The notes under the pieces are model-generated. The model worked only from the letters and a program-made list of their open reading frames with translations. It had not been told where the DNA came from and ran no database searches. The position numbers were made by a program, and so were the translations under genes. From the NCBI GenBank assembly GCA_022767075.1, contig JALEPP010000029.1, positions 1-63,395 of the forward strand: a stretch of DNA of 63,395 nt, written 5' to 3'. Shown piece after piece: positions 1 through 7,218 of the stretch (position 1 is the stretch's first letter; each line of letters starts with the position of its first letter). This DNA is from Agathobacter sp. GTDB lineage: Bacteria; Bacillota; Clostridia; Lachnospirales; Lachnospiraceae.

Positions 1-1
1 G

Positions 2-559
2 GTAATGCTAAGCTATAGAAGGGCACATAAACAATATCTGAAGGGGCATTATTTTAGAGCAAGATACATTTCCCAGAGAGCAGCCAGAAAAACCGGAATC
101 GAAATCCATCCGGGAGCAACCATTGGAAAAGGTCTGTTTATTGATCACGGAACGGGAGTGATTATTGGTGAGACTACCATTATTGGAGACAATTGTACCA
201 TGTATCAGGGAGTGACCCTGGGAGGTACGGGAAAAGAACACGGAAAACGTCATCCTACCATCGGAAACAATGTCATGATATCCGCAGGTGCCAAGATTCT
301 TGGTTCCTTCACGGTGGGAGACAATTCCAAAATCGGAGCAGGCTCCGTGGTGCTTCAGGAGGTCCCGCCTCATTCCACAGTGGTTGGTGTGCCGGGCCGT
401 GTGGTAAAATGCATGGATGAGCGATGTCCCCAGGAGGATTTGGATCAGACACACCTGCCTGACCCTGTACGAGAAGAGCTGGAGGCAAGCCGTAGGGAAC
501 GAGAAGAGCTAAAAGCAAGGATTGCCCATCTGGAGGAAGCCATCAGGAAGCTTTCTTAA
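2..559 (+). CDS. cysE: Serine O-acetyltransferase CysE (5' end cut by window)
   Basis: CysE acetylates L-serine with acetyl-CoA, the first step of cysteine synthesis in the cytosol. The frame is open to the left edge, so the alpha-helical N-terminus is missing; the first Met in the window (base 5) is probably internal. What remains is the left-handed beta-helix made of hexapeptide repeats ([30 protein letters not shown]), with the HGT and GKEHGKRHP active-site and acetyl-CoA elements, then a VVGVPGRVV turn. After it comes a charged coiled-coil tail of about 45 residues, as in Gram-positive short-form CysE. It is followed by cysS, the classical Firmicute order. I am sure of the family and unsure only of the start. 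Confidence 0.93.
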   Translation, partial: VMLSYRRAHKQYLKGHYFRARYISQRAARKTGIEIHPGATIGKGLFIDHGTGVIIGETTIIGDNCTMYQGVTLGGTGKEHGKRHPTIGNNVMISAGAKILGSFTVGDNSKIGAGSVVLQEVPPHSTVVGVPGRVVKCMDERCPQEDLDQTHLPDPVREELEASRREREELKARIAHLEEAIRKLS

Positions 560-665
560 GCCATAGAAAGCCAGAAATCAATGGGGAAAAAGCTGCAGAA
601 CAGTTTGAAAAAAAGGATAAAAGAAATAAAGCGCGAAAACGGGAGACCGAAAGAAAGGAACAGTC

Positions 666-2093
666 ATGGAAAATAAAGTAAAGTTCTATAATACTCTTAC
701 CAGAGAAATTGAGGTGATGGTGCCAAATGAGGACGGAAAGGTGGCAATGTATACCTGTGGACCTACCGTATATCACTATGCTCATATTGGCAACCTGCGA
801 AGCTACATTATGGAGGATATCTTGGAGAAGACTCTCCGTTATGTGGGATATGATGTAAAACGTGTTATGAACATTACAGATGTAGGTCATCTTTCCTCTG
901 ATGCAGACACAGGAGAAGATAAGATGCTTAAGGGGGCTAAGCGTGAGCACAAAACCGTAATGGAAATCGCTCAGTTCTATACCGATGCATTTTTCTCAGA
1001 CTGCAAGAAATTGAACATCAAGACACCGGACGTAGTGGAACCGGCCACAAACTGTATCTCAGAGTTTATCCACATGGTGGAGGTCCTTTTAGAGAAGGGA
1101 TACGCATACCAGGCTGGTGGAAACGTATATTTTGATACTACAAAATTGGATGACTATTTTGTGTTTTCTCAGGGCGTGGAAAAAGAACAGCTTCAGGTAG
1201 GTGTTCGCGACGACGTAGAAGAGGATGCCAATAAGAAGAACAAAAATGATTTTGTTCTTTGGTTTACAAAGTCAAAATTCGAAGATCAGGCATTGAAATG
1301 GGATAGTCCATGGGGGGTTGGATATCCGGGCTGGCACATTGAGTGCTCATGTATCAGTATGAAGCATTTGGGTGAATATATGGATATCCATTGTGGCGGA
1401 GTAGATAATATTTTTCCGCATCACACCAATGAGATTGCACAGTCAGAGAGCTATCTTGGACATAAATGGTGCAATTACTGGTTCCATGTAAACCATTTAA
1501 ATGATCAGTCCGGTAAAATGAGCAAATCAAAGGGCGATTTTCTCACCGTATCCCTGCTGGAAAGCAAGGGCTATGACCCACTTGCATACCGTATGTTCTG
1601 CTTACAATCTCACTACCGCAAGCCCCTTGTATTTTCCTATGAGAACCTGGACAATGTAAAGGGTGCTTATGAGAAGCTTGTTAAAAAAATTGCTTCCCTT
1701 AAGGATGAGGGAACTGTTGATGAAGCGGCATTTGCAGAGTATAAGGAGAAATTCACAGATGCTTTGTGCAATGATATCAATACTTCTATGGCGATTACCG
1801 TAGTTTATGATATGTTAAAGGCAGATATCAATGACAAGACAAAGCTTGCTCTTGCAAAGGATTTTGATGAAGTGCTTTCTCTGGATTTGCTGACAGCAGG
1901 AGCCAAGCTTGCTGAGCAGAGTACTTCTGTAGACTCCGAATTAGAGAGCTTCATCTTAGCAAAGATTGAGGAGCGTAAAGAGGCGAAAAAGGCAAAAGAC
2001 TTTGCAAAGGCTGATGCAATTCGCCAGGAGCTTTTGGATAAGGGCGTAGCCATCAAAGACACCAGAGAAGGGGTTGTATGGGAGCTAGTATAA
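666..2093 (+). CDS. cysS: Cysteinyl-tRNA synthetase
   Basis: Class I aminoacyl-tRNA synthetase that charges tRNA-Cys in the cytosol. The signatures are complete: HIGN at residues 40-43 (the HIGH element), KMSKS at about 284-288, and the zinc ligands Cys31 (CGPT), the Cys of GWHIECS, and the His and Glu of PHHTNE. The 475-residue length is typical, ending in the helical anticodon-binding region. The start ATG lies 7 bases after GAAAGGAA. The gene sits about 106 bases after cysE and its TAA stop overlaps the mrnC start by one base, so they are probably cotranscribed. There is nothing odd in the sequence. Confidence 0.97.
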   Translation: MENKVKFYNTLTREIEVMVPNEDGKVAMYTCGPTVYHYAHIGNLRSYIMEDILEKTLRYVGYDVKRVMNITDVGHLSSDADTGEDKMLKGAKREHKTVMEIAQFYTDAFFSDCKKLNIKTPDVVEPATNCISEFIHMVEVLLEKGYAYQAGGNVYFDTTKLDDYFVFSQGVEKEQLQVGVRDDVEEDANKKNKNDFVLWFTKSKFEDQALKWDSPWGVGYPGWHIECSCISMKHLGEYMDIHCGGVDNIFPHHTNEIAQSESYLGHKWCNYWFHVNHLNDQSGKMSKSKGDFLTVSLLESKGYDPLAYRMFCLQSHYRKPLVFSYENLDNVKGAYEKLVKKIASLKDEGTVDEAAFAEYKEKFTDALCNDINTSMAITVVYDMLKADINDKTKLALAKDFDEVLSLDLLTAGAKLAEQSTSVDSELESFILAKIEERKEAKKAKDFAKADAIRQELLDKGVAIKDTREGVVWELV

Positions 2094-2527
2094 TGGAAAA
2101 AGGATTAGATTCTTATATCAGAGCGCAGTTTGACCTAGAAGAGGTAGACCTTAGAACCTACTCTCCACTGACTCTGGCATATATCGGAGATGGGATATAC
2201 GATCTTATCATTCGAAGCCTTGTGGTAGGAAAGGGAAACACAAGAGCCAATGAACTTCATAAAAAGACCAGTGGAATCGTAAAAGCCCAGACTCAGGCCA
2301 GAATGATCGAACTGTTGGAAAAAGATCTTACGGATTTGGAGGCGGACGTATATCGCAGAGGACGAAATGCTAAATCTCCAACCACAGCAAAAAATGCATC
2401 CGTTGGAGATTACCGAAAAGCCACCGGTTTTGAAGCTTTGATGGGATATTTATATCTTACGGATCAAATGGATCGAATGATGAAGCTAATCAAGCTGGGA
2501 TTTACTTATTTGGAAATCACGATCTAG
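2093..2527 (+). CDS. mrnC: Mini-ribonuclease 3 (MrnC)
   Basis: Mini-III is an RNase III catalytic domain without a double-stranded RNA binding domain; in Bacillus it matures 23S rRNA. The protein is 144 residues from the ATG that overlaps the cysS stop (ATAATG); an upstream in-frame Met adds five residues but the overlap start is the likelier one. The family core LAYIGDGIYDLIIR supplies the acidic catalytic residues, and AKSPTTAKNASVGDYRKATGFEALMGYLYL supplies the second acidic helix (E in FEALMG). Its position between cysS and rlmB matches Bacillus. Translational coupling to cysS is likely from the overlap. Confidence 0.94.
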   Translation: MEKGLDSYIRAQFDLEEVDLRTYSPLTLAYIGDGIYDLIIRSLVVGKGNTRANELHKKTSGIVKAQTQARMIELLEKDLTDLEADVYRRGRNAKSPTTAKNASVGDYRKATGFEALMGYLYLTDQMDRMMKLIKLGFTYLEITI

Positions 2528-2568
2528 AAATGAAGCAACCATAAATCATCAAAAAGAAAGAGGAAAAC

Positions 2569-3315
2569 ATGGGATACGAAGAAAGTAAAATAGAAGGACG
2601 CAATGCGGTATTAGAAGCATTTCGTTCAGGAAAAACCATAGATAAATTGTTTGTGTTGGATGGTTGCCAGGACGGACCAATCAAATCCATTACCAGAGAA
2701 GCAAAAAAGCATGACACGATCGTGAACTTTGTAAAGAAGGAGCGTCTGGATCAGCTTTCGGAGACAGGGAAGCATCAGGGGGTAATCGCAATCTCTGCAG
2801 CTTATGATTATGCAACGGTTGAAGACATCTTAGATACGGCAAAAGAAAAAGGTGAGGCACCATTTATCATCATCTTGGATGGAATTGAGGATCCACACAA
2901 TCTGGGTGCTATCATTCGTACGGCAAATCAGGCAGGTGCCCATGGTATCATTATTCCAAAGCACAGAGCAGTAGGTCTTACCCCGGTAGTGGCAAGGACT
3001 TCAGCCGGTGCCATTAACTACACGAAGGTGGCAAAGGTTACCAATATCAGCAACACCATCAAAGAACTAAAGGAACAGGGAATGTGGTTTGTATGCGCCG
3101 ATATGGGCGGAACAACCATGTATGATTTGGACCTTAAGGGACCCATTGGACTTGTAATTGGCAATGAGGGAGAAGGGGTAAGTGCACTGGTGAAAAAGAA
3201 TTGTGACTTCATCGCTTCGATTCCGATGAAAGGAGATATTGACTCCTTAAATGCTTCCGTAGCAACAGGAGTATTAGCATATGAAATCATTAGACAGAGA
3301 CTTACTTCCAAATAA
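2569..3315 (+). CDS. rlmB: 23S rRNA 2'-O-methyltransferase, RlmB/TrmH family
   Basis: SpoU-class (SPOUT) methyltransferase that uses S-adenosylmethionine to methylate the 2'-OH of a 23S rRNA guanosine. The N-terminal substrate-binding domain begins IEGRNAVLEAFRSGKTID and the knotted catalytic domain carries motif I (DGIEDPHNLGAIIRTANQAGAHG), motif II (LVIGNEGEGVS) and motif III (IPMKGDIDSLNASVATGVLAYE). GAGGAAAAC lies just upstream of the ATG. The last 35 bases overlap the start of sigH, so the two are translated from the same transcript. The exact target nucleotide cannot be proved from sequence. Confidence 0.92.
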   Translation: MGYEESKIEGRNAVLEAFRSGKTIDKLFVLDGCQDGPIKSITREAKKHDTIVNFVKKERLDQLSETGKHQGVIAISAAYDYATVEDILDTAKEKGEAPFIIILDGIEDPHNLGAIIRTANQAGAHGIIIPKHRAVGLTPVVARTSAGAINYTKVAKVTNISNTIKELKEQGMWFVCADMGGTTMYDLDLKGPIGLVIGNEGEGVSALVKKNCDFIASIPMKGDIDSLNASVATGVLAYEIIRQRLTSK

Positions 3316-3949
3316 CGAAAAACAGGAAAACGCAGAACAGCCGCTTCACAATGAAGAGGTCTCGGATGCGGAATTGATAGTAAGGCTTCGAGAGGGCGAT
3401 ACGAGTATTATGGATTTTCTCATGAAAAAGTATAAGCCTCTTGTGAGAAAGCAGACCAATGCGATGTATCTCATGGGTGGAGATCAGGATGACCTTATTC
3501 AGGAAGGGATGATTGGGTTGTTTAAGGCTGTAAGAGACTATGATGTCAGCCAGGGGGCGAGCTTTTATCATTTTGCAAAGCTTTGTATCAATAGACAGCT
3601 GTATTCTGCTATTGATGCCAGCAACCGCAAAAAGCATATACCTTTGAATAACTATGTATCTCTTCAGACGAAGAATCAGGAGGATGGCTCTGAGCTTCAG
3701 GATTTGATTACGGAAGAGCTGGAGACCTCTCCGGAACAGCTTCTCATTCAAAGAGAGACCAGGGAGGACTTCTTTCATGCGTTGGAGGGTGAGCTAAGTG
3801 AACTGGAGCGGCAGGTTTTAGAACGTTATCTGGATGGACGAAACTATATTCAGATTGCGGAAGAGCTGGGAAAAATGCCAAAATCTATTGATAACGCGTT
3901 GCAGCGCATCCATAAAAAGGCAAGAGAAGTTTATAAAAAGTTTAGATGA
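3281..3949 (+). CDS. sigH: RNA polymerase sigma factor SigH (sigma-30)
   Basis: Sigma-70 family factor of the SigH/Spo0H type, which in Firmicutes directs transition-state and early sporulation genes. Region 2 is seen as DFLMKKYKPLVRKQ, the core-binding DDLIQEGMIGLFKAVRDYD and FYHFAKLCINRQLYSAI; region 4 with its helix-turn-helix is ELERQVLERYLDGRNYIQIAEELGKMPKSIDNALQRIHKKARE. The start inside the rlmB end is supported by an AGGAG 7 bases upstream. The 222-residue length is normal. In Bacillus, rae1 (yacP) lies between rlmB and sigH and rpmG-secE-nusG follow; here neither is present and mecA comes next. Confidence 0.9.
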   Translation: MKSLDRDLLPNNEKQENAEQPLHNEEVSDAELIVRLREGDTSIMDFLMKKYKPLVRKQTNAMYLMGGDQDDLIQEGMIGLFKAVRDYDVSQGASFYHFAKLCINRQLYSAIDASNRKKHIPLNNYVSLQTKNQEDGSELQDLITEELETSPEQLLIQRETREDFFHALEGELSELERQVLERYLDGRNYIQIAEELGKMPKSIDNALQRIHKKAREVYKKFR

Positions 3950-3980
3950 AATATCAGTAAAAAGACGTTATACTTAGAAA

Positions 3981-4017
3981 AAGATTTGTGATAAGAAGAT
4001 TTGTGATAAGAAGATTT
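3981..4017 (+). repeat. Short 15-bp tandem repeat upstream of mecA
   Basis: The 15-base unit AAGATTTGTGATAAG occurs twice and is followed by a partial third copy (AAGATTT). It lies in the sigH-mecA gap, 35 bases before the mecA start, downstream of a possible -10 (TATACT at about 3970). It may alter leader length between strains; no function can be inferred. Confidence 0.8.
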
Positions 4018-4051
4018 TTGGATATAAGAATAAATGAAAGGTGGTGAGGAA

Positions 4052-4747
4052 ATGGAGTTTTCACGAGTAGGAGAACATACCATTCGCTGTGTAATTTCGG
4101 AACAGGAAATTGAAGAGATGGGTTATTCGCTGGAAGACTTAATGACCAACAGTGAGAAATCCCAGACTTTTATGAATCAGATTTTTGATATGGCAGAGCA
4201 GGAATTTCAGATGAATTTTGATCTGGGTATTCGTACCGTGAGAGCAGATTTTCTCCCAGATCACAATATTTCACTTACCTTTTCCGAGCATCAGGGAAGT
4301 AGCGCTATGCTGGACCATCTGAAGGATATTGTGAACAATATGCTAAGCTCTATTCCTGAGCAGTATCAGGAGAAGCTGAAGATGGAAGCTCAAAAGAATG
4401 AGAAAATGCAGGGCAGAGGCAATCGCCTGGATACGAATAAGGAGAGCGTCTCTCTTGTGTCTATTATCGCCATGGCACATTTTGATTCTCTGGACAGGGT
4501 TATTTCCTTTGCAAAACAGATTAAGGGAATTGCAATTCCGGACAGTGAGCTTTTAAAATTCAAGGATTATTATGTGCTTGCCATGGATTTGAGTCTCTAC
4601 AAGGAAAAGGAGGTCTATAGTCTATCGGCAATTATTGACGAGTATGCCGGTGGAGTAGAGGTTGGAATTGAGAGACTTGCTTACTATGAAGAGCACGGCG
4701 AGATTATCATTGAGGAAAATGTAATAGAAGAATTGCAGGAAATTTAA
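4052..4747 (+). CDS. mecA: Adaptor protein MecA
   Basis: MecA-type adaptors deliver substrates to the ClpC/ClpP protease. The N-terminal substrate-binding domain begins MEFSRVGEHTIRCVISEQEIEEMGYSLEDL, and the C-terminal ClpC-binding domain includes SLVSIIAMAHFDSLDRVISFAKQI and the YKEKEVYSLSAIIDEYAGG segment. A charged linker joins the two (about residues 105-135). I chose the ATG at 4052 because GGTGGTGAGG precedes it; the upstream ATG at 4034 would add six residues and encode the Shine-Dalgarno. 231 residues is typical. Its clients here are unknown; the protein is monocistronic by spacing. Confidence 0.88.
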   Translation: MEFSRVGEHTIRCVISEQEIEEMGYSLEDLMTNSEKSQTFMNQIFDMAEQEFQMNFDLGIRTVRADFLPDHNISLTFSEHQGSSAMLDHLKDIVNNMLSSIPEQYQEKLKMEAQKNEKMQGRGNRLDTNKESVSLVSIIAMAHFDSLDRVISFAKQIKGIAIPDSELLKFKDYYVLAMDLSLYKEKEVYSLSAIIDEYAGGVEVGIERLAYYEEHGEIIIEENVIEELQEI

Positions 4748-4751
4748 TTTT

Positions 4752-4818
4752 CATCCTGCGGGATGCTTTTTATAAGAAAAAGGCGTAGTCTAGAGGATAT
4801 CCAGACTATGCCTTTTTT
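4752..4818. terminator. Intrinsic terminators between convergent mecA and the GGDEF gene
   Basis: A small hairpin (CATCC-TGCG-GGATG then CTTTTT) sits a few bases after the mecA stop. Immediately after it is a longer stem, AAAAAGGCGTAGTCT paired with AGACTATGCCTTTTTT (about 4777-4818). That one has A and T runs on both sides and can terminate both convergent genes. Confidence 0.88.
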
Positions 4819-6097
4819 ATGGCTCATGTACTACTAATTGGTTTCGCCCATTTTTCTTCCCTTCATACAGAAGGTCGTCTACTTCAATAATCAAATCATC
4901 CAATGTTGCAGCGTTTTCACAGCTGCAGAGTCCAAAGGTCATCGTTACGGAAAGACCTTCTCCCTCGTAGACTACAATCTTATTTCGAATCTGGTCAATC
5001 AGGTGATTCATAATCTCAGCAGCTTCCTCTAACTGGGTAACAGGCATATATATGAGGAATTCTTCACCACCCCAGCGAATGACATGACAGCCGAATTTTG
5101 CGGTTTCCTGCATCAGCTGTGCCATGCTTTGGAGGACAACATCGCCACAGGCATGACCATGCAAGTCGTTAAAGATCTTAAAGTGATCAATGTCCCCAAG
5201 GGCTACATAGAAGACTCTGTTTTCTTCCTGATAACGCTCAAAGGCCTTTTGCAGATGAGCTTGTCCACTGCGTCTGTTAAATAGCTTTGTCAAAGGATCT
5301 TGCTCTATCAGTTCCCGAAGTGATTTCTGCATCTCGATAATCGAGTATCCCATATCAGAAAACTCGTCTTTTCTTGAAAGGACATCAGGGGAAACCGTAT
5401 TGGACAATTCCCCTTTTGCGGCGCGACAGAGAGAGAGTCGAAGCTTATCTAAGATGGACAGGAAGATGTCTGCGTGACGCTTCGTCCAGATTCCTACAAA
5501 CATCATTACGATGATGGTCAACAATAGGATTGGAAGGATGGCACGAATAACCAGGCGATAAACCAGTTCCTTTGGCATCAGAGCTGCAATCATTCCAATA
5601 CATTTGTTATCGTTGTTGTAAAGGGGGAGATAGTACCCATAGAACATGGTATCTCCTACCTTAAGATTGTCATAAAAGAGATCCTGTTCGTGATTAAGCA
5701 CATCCTCCTTTAGCTGATAGCTGGCTTTGGTTCCTACAATCAGGGTTCCGGTGTGGTCTACTACAGTTGTGAGGACTCTGGTATCCTGGTAAAAAATAGT
5801 AAAGTCAACATTGGTGTTCCTCTTCCAGGAGATAAGGAGATCATTGTCCGTAATCAGGACATCTCCCTTGGAAAGAATCAGGGTGTCATCCTTTTGAATC
5901 ATAGCGTAATCACCCGGATAAAGCGTGTCCATATTGTCAGCAATCATGTGGGCATAGTTTTGTAATTCTCTTTGAATGGACTCTTCCAGAGATGCTCGAA
6001 TAGCAAAAATGCTAAAGATCGTAATAACGACCCCTAGCATTATTAGTGGCATTACTGTCATTCGAAGAAGAGTACGGGAAATTCCATTTTTCTTCAT
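4817..6097 (-). CDS. Membrane-bound GGDEF diguanylate cyclase
   Basis: Predicted to make cyclic di-GMP from two GTP at the membrane. A first transmembrane helix (about residues 10-34) is followed by an extracytoplasmic Cache-like sensor (about 35-180), a second helix (ILPILLLTIIVMMFVGIW), a HAMP-like linker, and a C-terminal GGDEF domain. The active-site loop is GGEEF in RWGGEEFLIYMP, and DPLTKLFNRR and DIDHFKIFNDLHGHACGD are intact, so the enzyme looks active. The usual inhibitory RxxD site before GGEEF is replaced by KFGC, so product inhibition is probably absent. It begins 18 bases after cheY and is the last gene of a cheC-cheY-GGDEF operon. Confidence 0.9.
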   Translation of the reverse strand: MKKNGISRTLLRMTVMPLIMLGVVITIFSIFAIRASLEESIQRELQNYAHMIADNMDTLYPGDYAMIQKDDTLILSKGDVLITDNDLLISWKRNTNVDFTIFYQDTRVLTTVVDHTGTLIVGTKASYQLKEDVLNHEQDLFYDNLKVGDTMFYGYYLPLYNNDNKCIGMIAALMPKELVYRLVIRAILPILLLTIIVMMFVGIWTKRHADIFLSILDKLRLSLCRAAKGELSNTVSPDVLSRKDEFSDMGYSIIEMQKSLRELIEQDPLTKLFNRRSGQAHLQKAFERYQEENRVFYVALGDIDHFKIFNDLHGHACGDVVLQSMAQLMQETAKFGCHVIRWGGEEFLIYMPVTQLEEAAEIMNHLIDQIRNKIVVYEGEGLSVTMTFGLCSCENAATLDDLIIEVDDLLYEGKKNGRNQLVVHEP

Positions 6098-6115
6098 ACG
6101 ACTTAGTTCCTATGA

Positions 6116-6475
6116 TTAACCTAATACTTTATGGATAGACTCTAATACACGGTCCGGCTGGAACGGTTTTACTACGAAGTCCTTAGCTCCTGCCTGAATA
6201 GCATCAATAACCATTGCCTGCTGACCCATTGCAGAACACATAATGCAAGTAGCGTTTGGATCGTTGGCACGGATCTCCTTTAATGCCTGAAGACCATCCT
6301 TGTTAGGCATTGTGATATCTAAAGTTACAAGGTCTGGTTTTAACTCGTTATACTTTGCTACGGCTTCATTTCCATCAGCTGCCTCACCGACTACGTCATA
6401 TCCCCCTTTGGTAAGAATGTCCTTAAGCATCATGCGCATGAATGCTGCGTCATCAACGACTAAAACTGTTGCCAT
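6116..6475 (-). CDS. cheY: Chemotaxis response regulator CheY
   Basis: Single receiver domain of 119 residues without an output domain. The acidic pocket is Asp8-Asp9, the phosphoacceptor Asp53 (TLDITMP), Ser81 in CSAMG, and the invariant Lys103 in VVKPF. This is a complete set, so it should be phosphorylated by a CheA that is not in this window. It lies 12 bases after the CheC-type gene with an AGGAGG ribosome binding site. The pairing with its own phosphatase and a diguanylate cyclase suggests a link from chemotaxis signal to c-di-GMP (inference). Confidence 0.93.
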   Translation of the reverse strand: MATVLVVDDAAFMRMMLKDILTKGGYDVVGEAADGNEAVAKYNELKPDLVTLDITMPNKDGLQALKEIRANDPNATCIMCSAMGQQAMVIDAIQAGAKDFVVKPFQPDRVLESIHKVLG

Positions 6476-6487
6476 ATTTGTTTCCTC

Positions 6488-7057
6488 CTATTTTACTATC
6501 TGTTTTACAATACTAAGTGGGAAGAGCTGCAGGATATTACTGTCTACTAAATCTCCGATGGAAATGCGGAAAGTGACTTTAACAATATCTGTTCCGTTGC
6601 AGAGTTCTTCCGGAATTTCAAAGGTTTTTTGGTACTTGCTGTTAATCAATGGGGTTCCGATATCCGTTGGAGCATTGATTAAAGCGGACATTGAGGTGGC
6701 AATCGTGCCGCACATCTGGTTCATTGCTTCTGAAATAGCAGAAAGAACAATTTCATCAAAGTCTAAACCACCTAGATTTTTGCCATCGCCACCCATCATC
6801 AGGCTGGCAATAACCAGAGCATCGTGCTCCCGCAGAACCAAGAGATTGGTTCCCTCTAGCCCTTTGGTATACGGCACCTTAACCAGGATGCGGTCATCGC
6901 CCGTGAGAGAGCTTTCGTCCTGAAGGACTTCTACCATAGGGGTGGTGATATTGGTTGGTTGGTTCAAAATCAGACTGAGTGCAGTGGCTGCGCTGCCGAT
7001 ACAAATATTGGCAACCTCGCCAATCACATCAGCTTGTTCTTTTGTGATTGATTCCAT
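6488..7057 (-). CDS. cheC: CheC/FliY-type CheY-P phosphatase
   Basis: The protein has two copies of the CheC active-site helix: an N-terminal E-x2-N-x3-G (GEVANICIGSAATALS, about residues 13-28) and a central S-x3-E-x2-N-Q (LSAISEAMNQMCGTIATSMS). The family dephosphorylates CheY-P. At 189 residues it lacks the C-terminal SpoA domain of FliY, so it is CheC-like and not a switch component, though its sequence resembles the FliY middle domain. Good Shine-Dalgarno (GGAGGTAAGGA). First gene of the operon; an extended -10 (TGCTATGAT read on the minus strand) lies upstream, near 7091-7100. Confidence 0.85.
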   Translation of the reverse strand: MESITKEQADVIGEVANICIGSAATALSLILNQPTNITTPMVEVLQDESSLTGDDRILVKVPYTKGLEGTNLLVLREHDALVIASLMMGGDGKNLGGLDFDEIVLSAISEAMNQMCGTIATSMSALINAPTDIGTPLINSKYQKTFEIPEELCNGTDIVKVTFRISIGDLVDSNILQLFPLSIVKQIVK

Positions 7058-7150
7058 TCCTTACCTCCATAGTACCTAATTCCTATCTATCATAGCACAC
7101 TAAGTTGTAGAAATAAAGTCTTTTTTTGCTATATTCGGTTATATTCGGTT

Positions 7151-7179
7151 TTGACATAGGACTTTAGGGAGACTATAAT
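7151..7179 (+). promoter_or_regulatory. Consensus sigma-A promoter of the BMP-like gene
   Basis: TTGACA at 7151-7156, a 17-base spacer, and TATAAT at 7174-7179 form a perfect vegetative promoter 40 bases before the start codon. It is preceded by a direct repeat of TATATTCGGT (about 7131-7149). Confidence 0.92.
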
Positions 7180-7218
7180 GATTCCATAAGTAATTGCTTG
7201 TAAAAAGGAGCATAGAAT

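Noticed and set aside
8-454. Open frames on the opposite strand of cysE and most other genes
   Set aside because: They are codon shadows of the real genes, with no ribosome binding sites or recognisable domains.
560-665. Basic, lysine-rich reading frame between cysE and cysS
   Set aside because: It has no start codon with a ribosome binding site, and the composition is that of a purine-rich spacer.
3981-4017. Regulatory repeat or phage attachment site before mecA
   Set aside because: Only two and a half copies of a 15-base AT-rich unit exist, no integrase is near, and no function can be argued.
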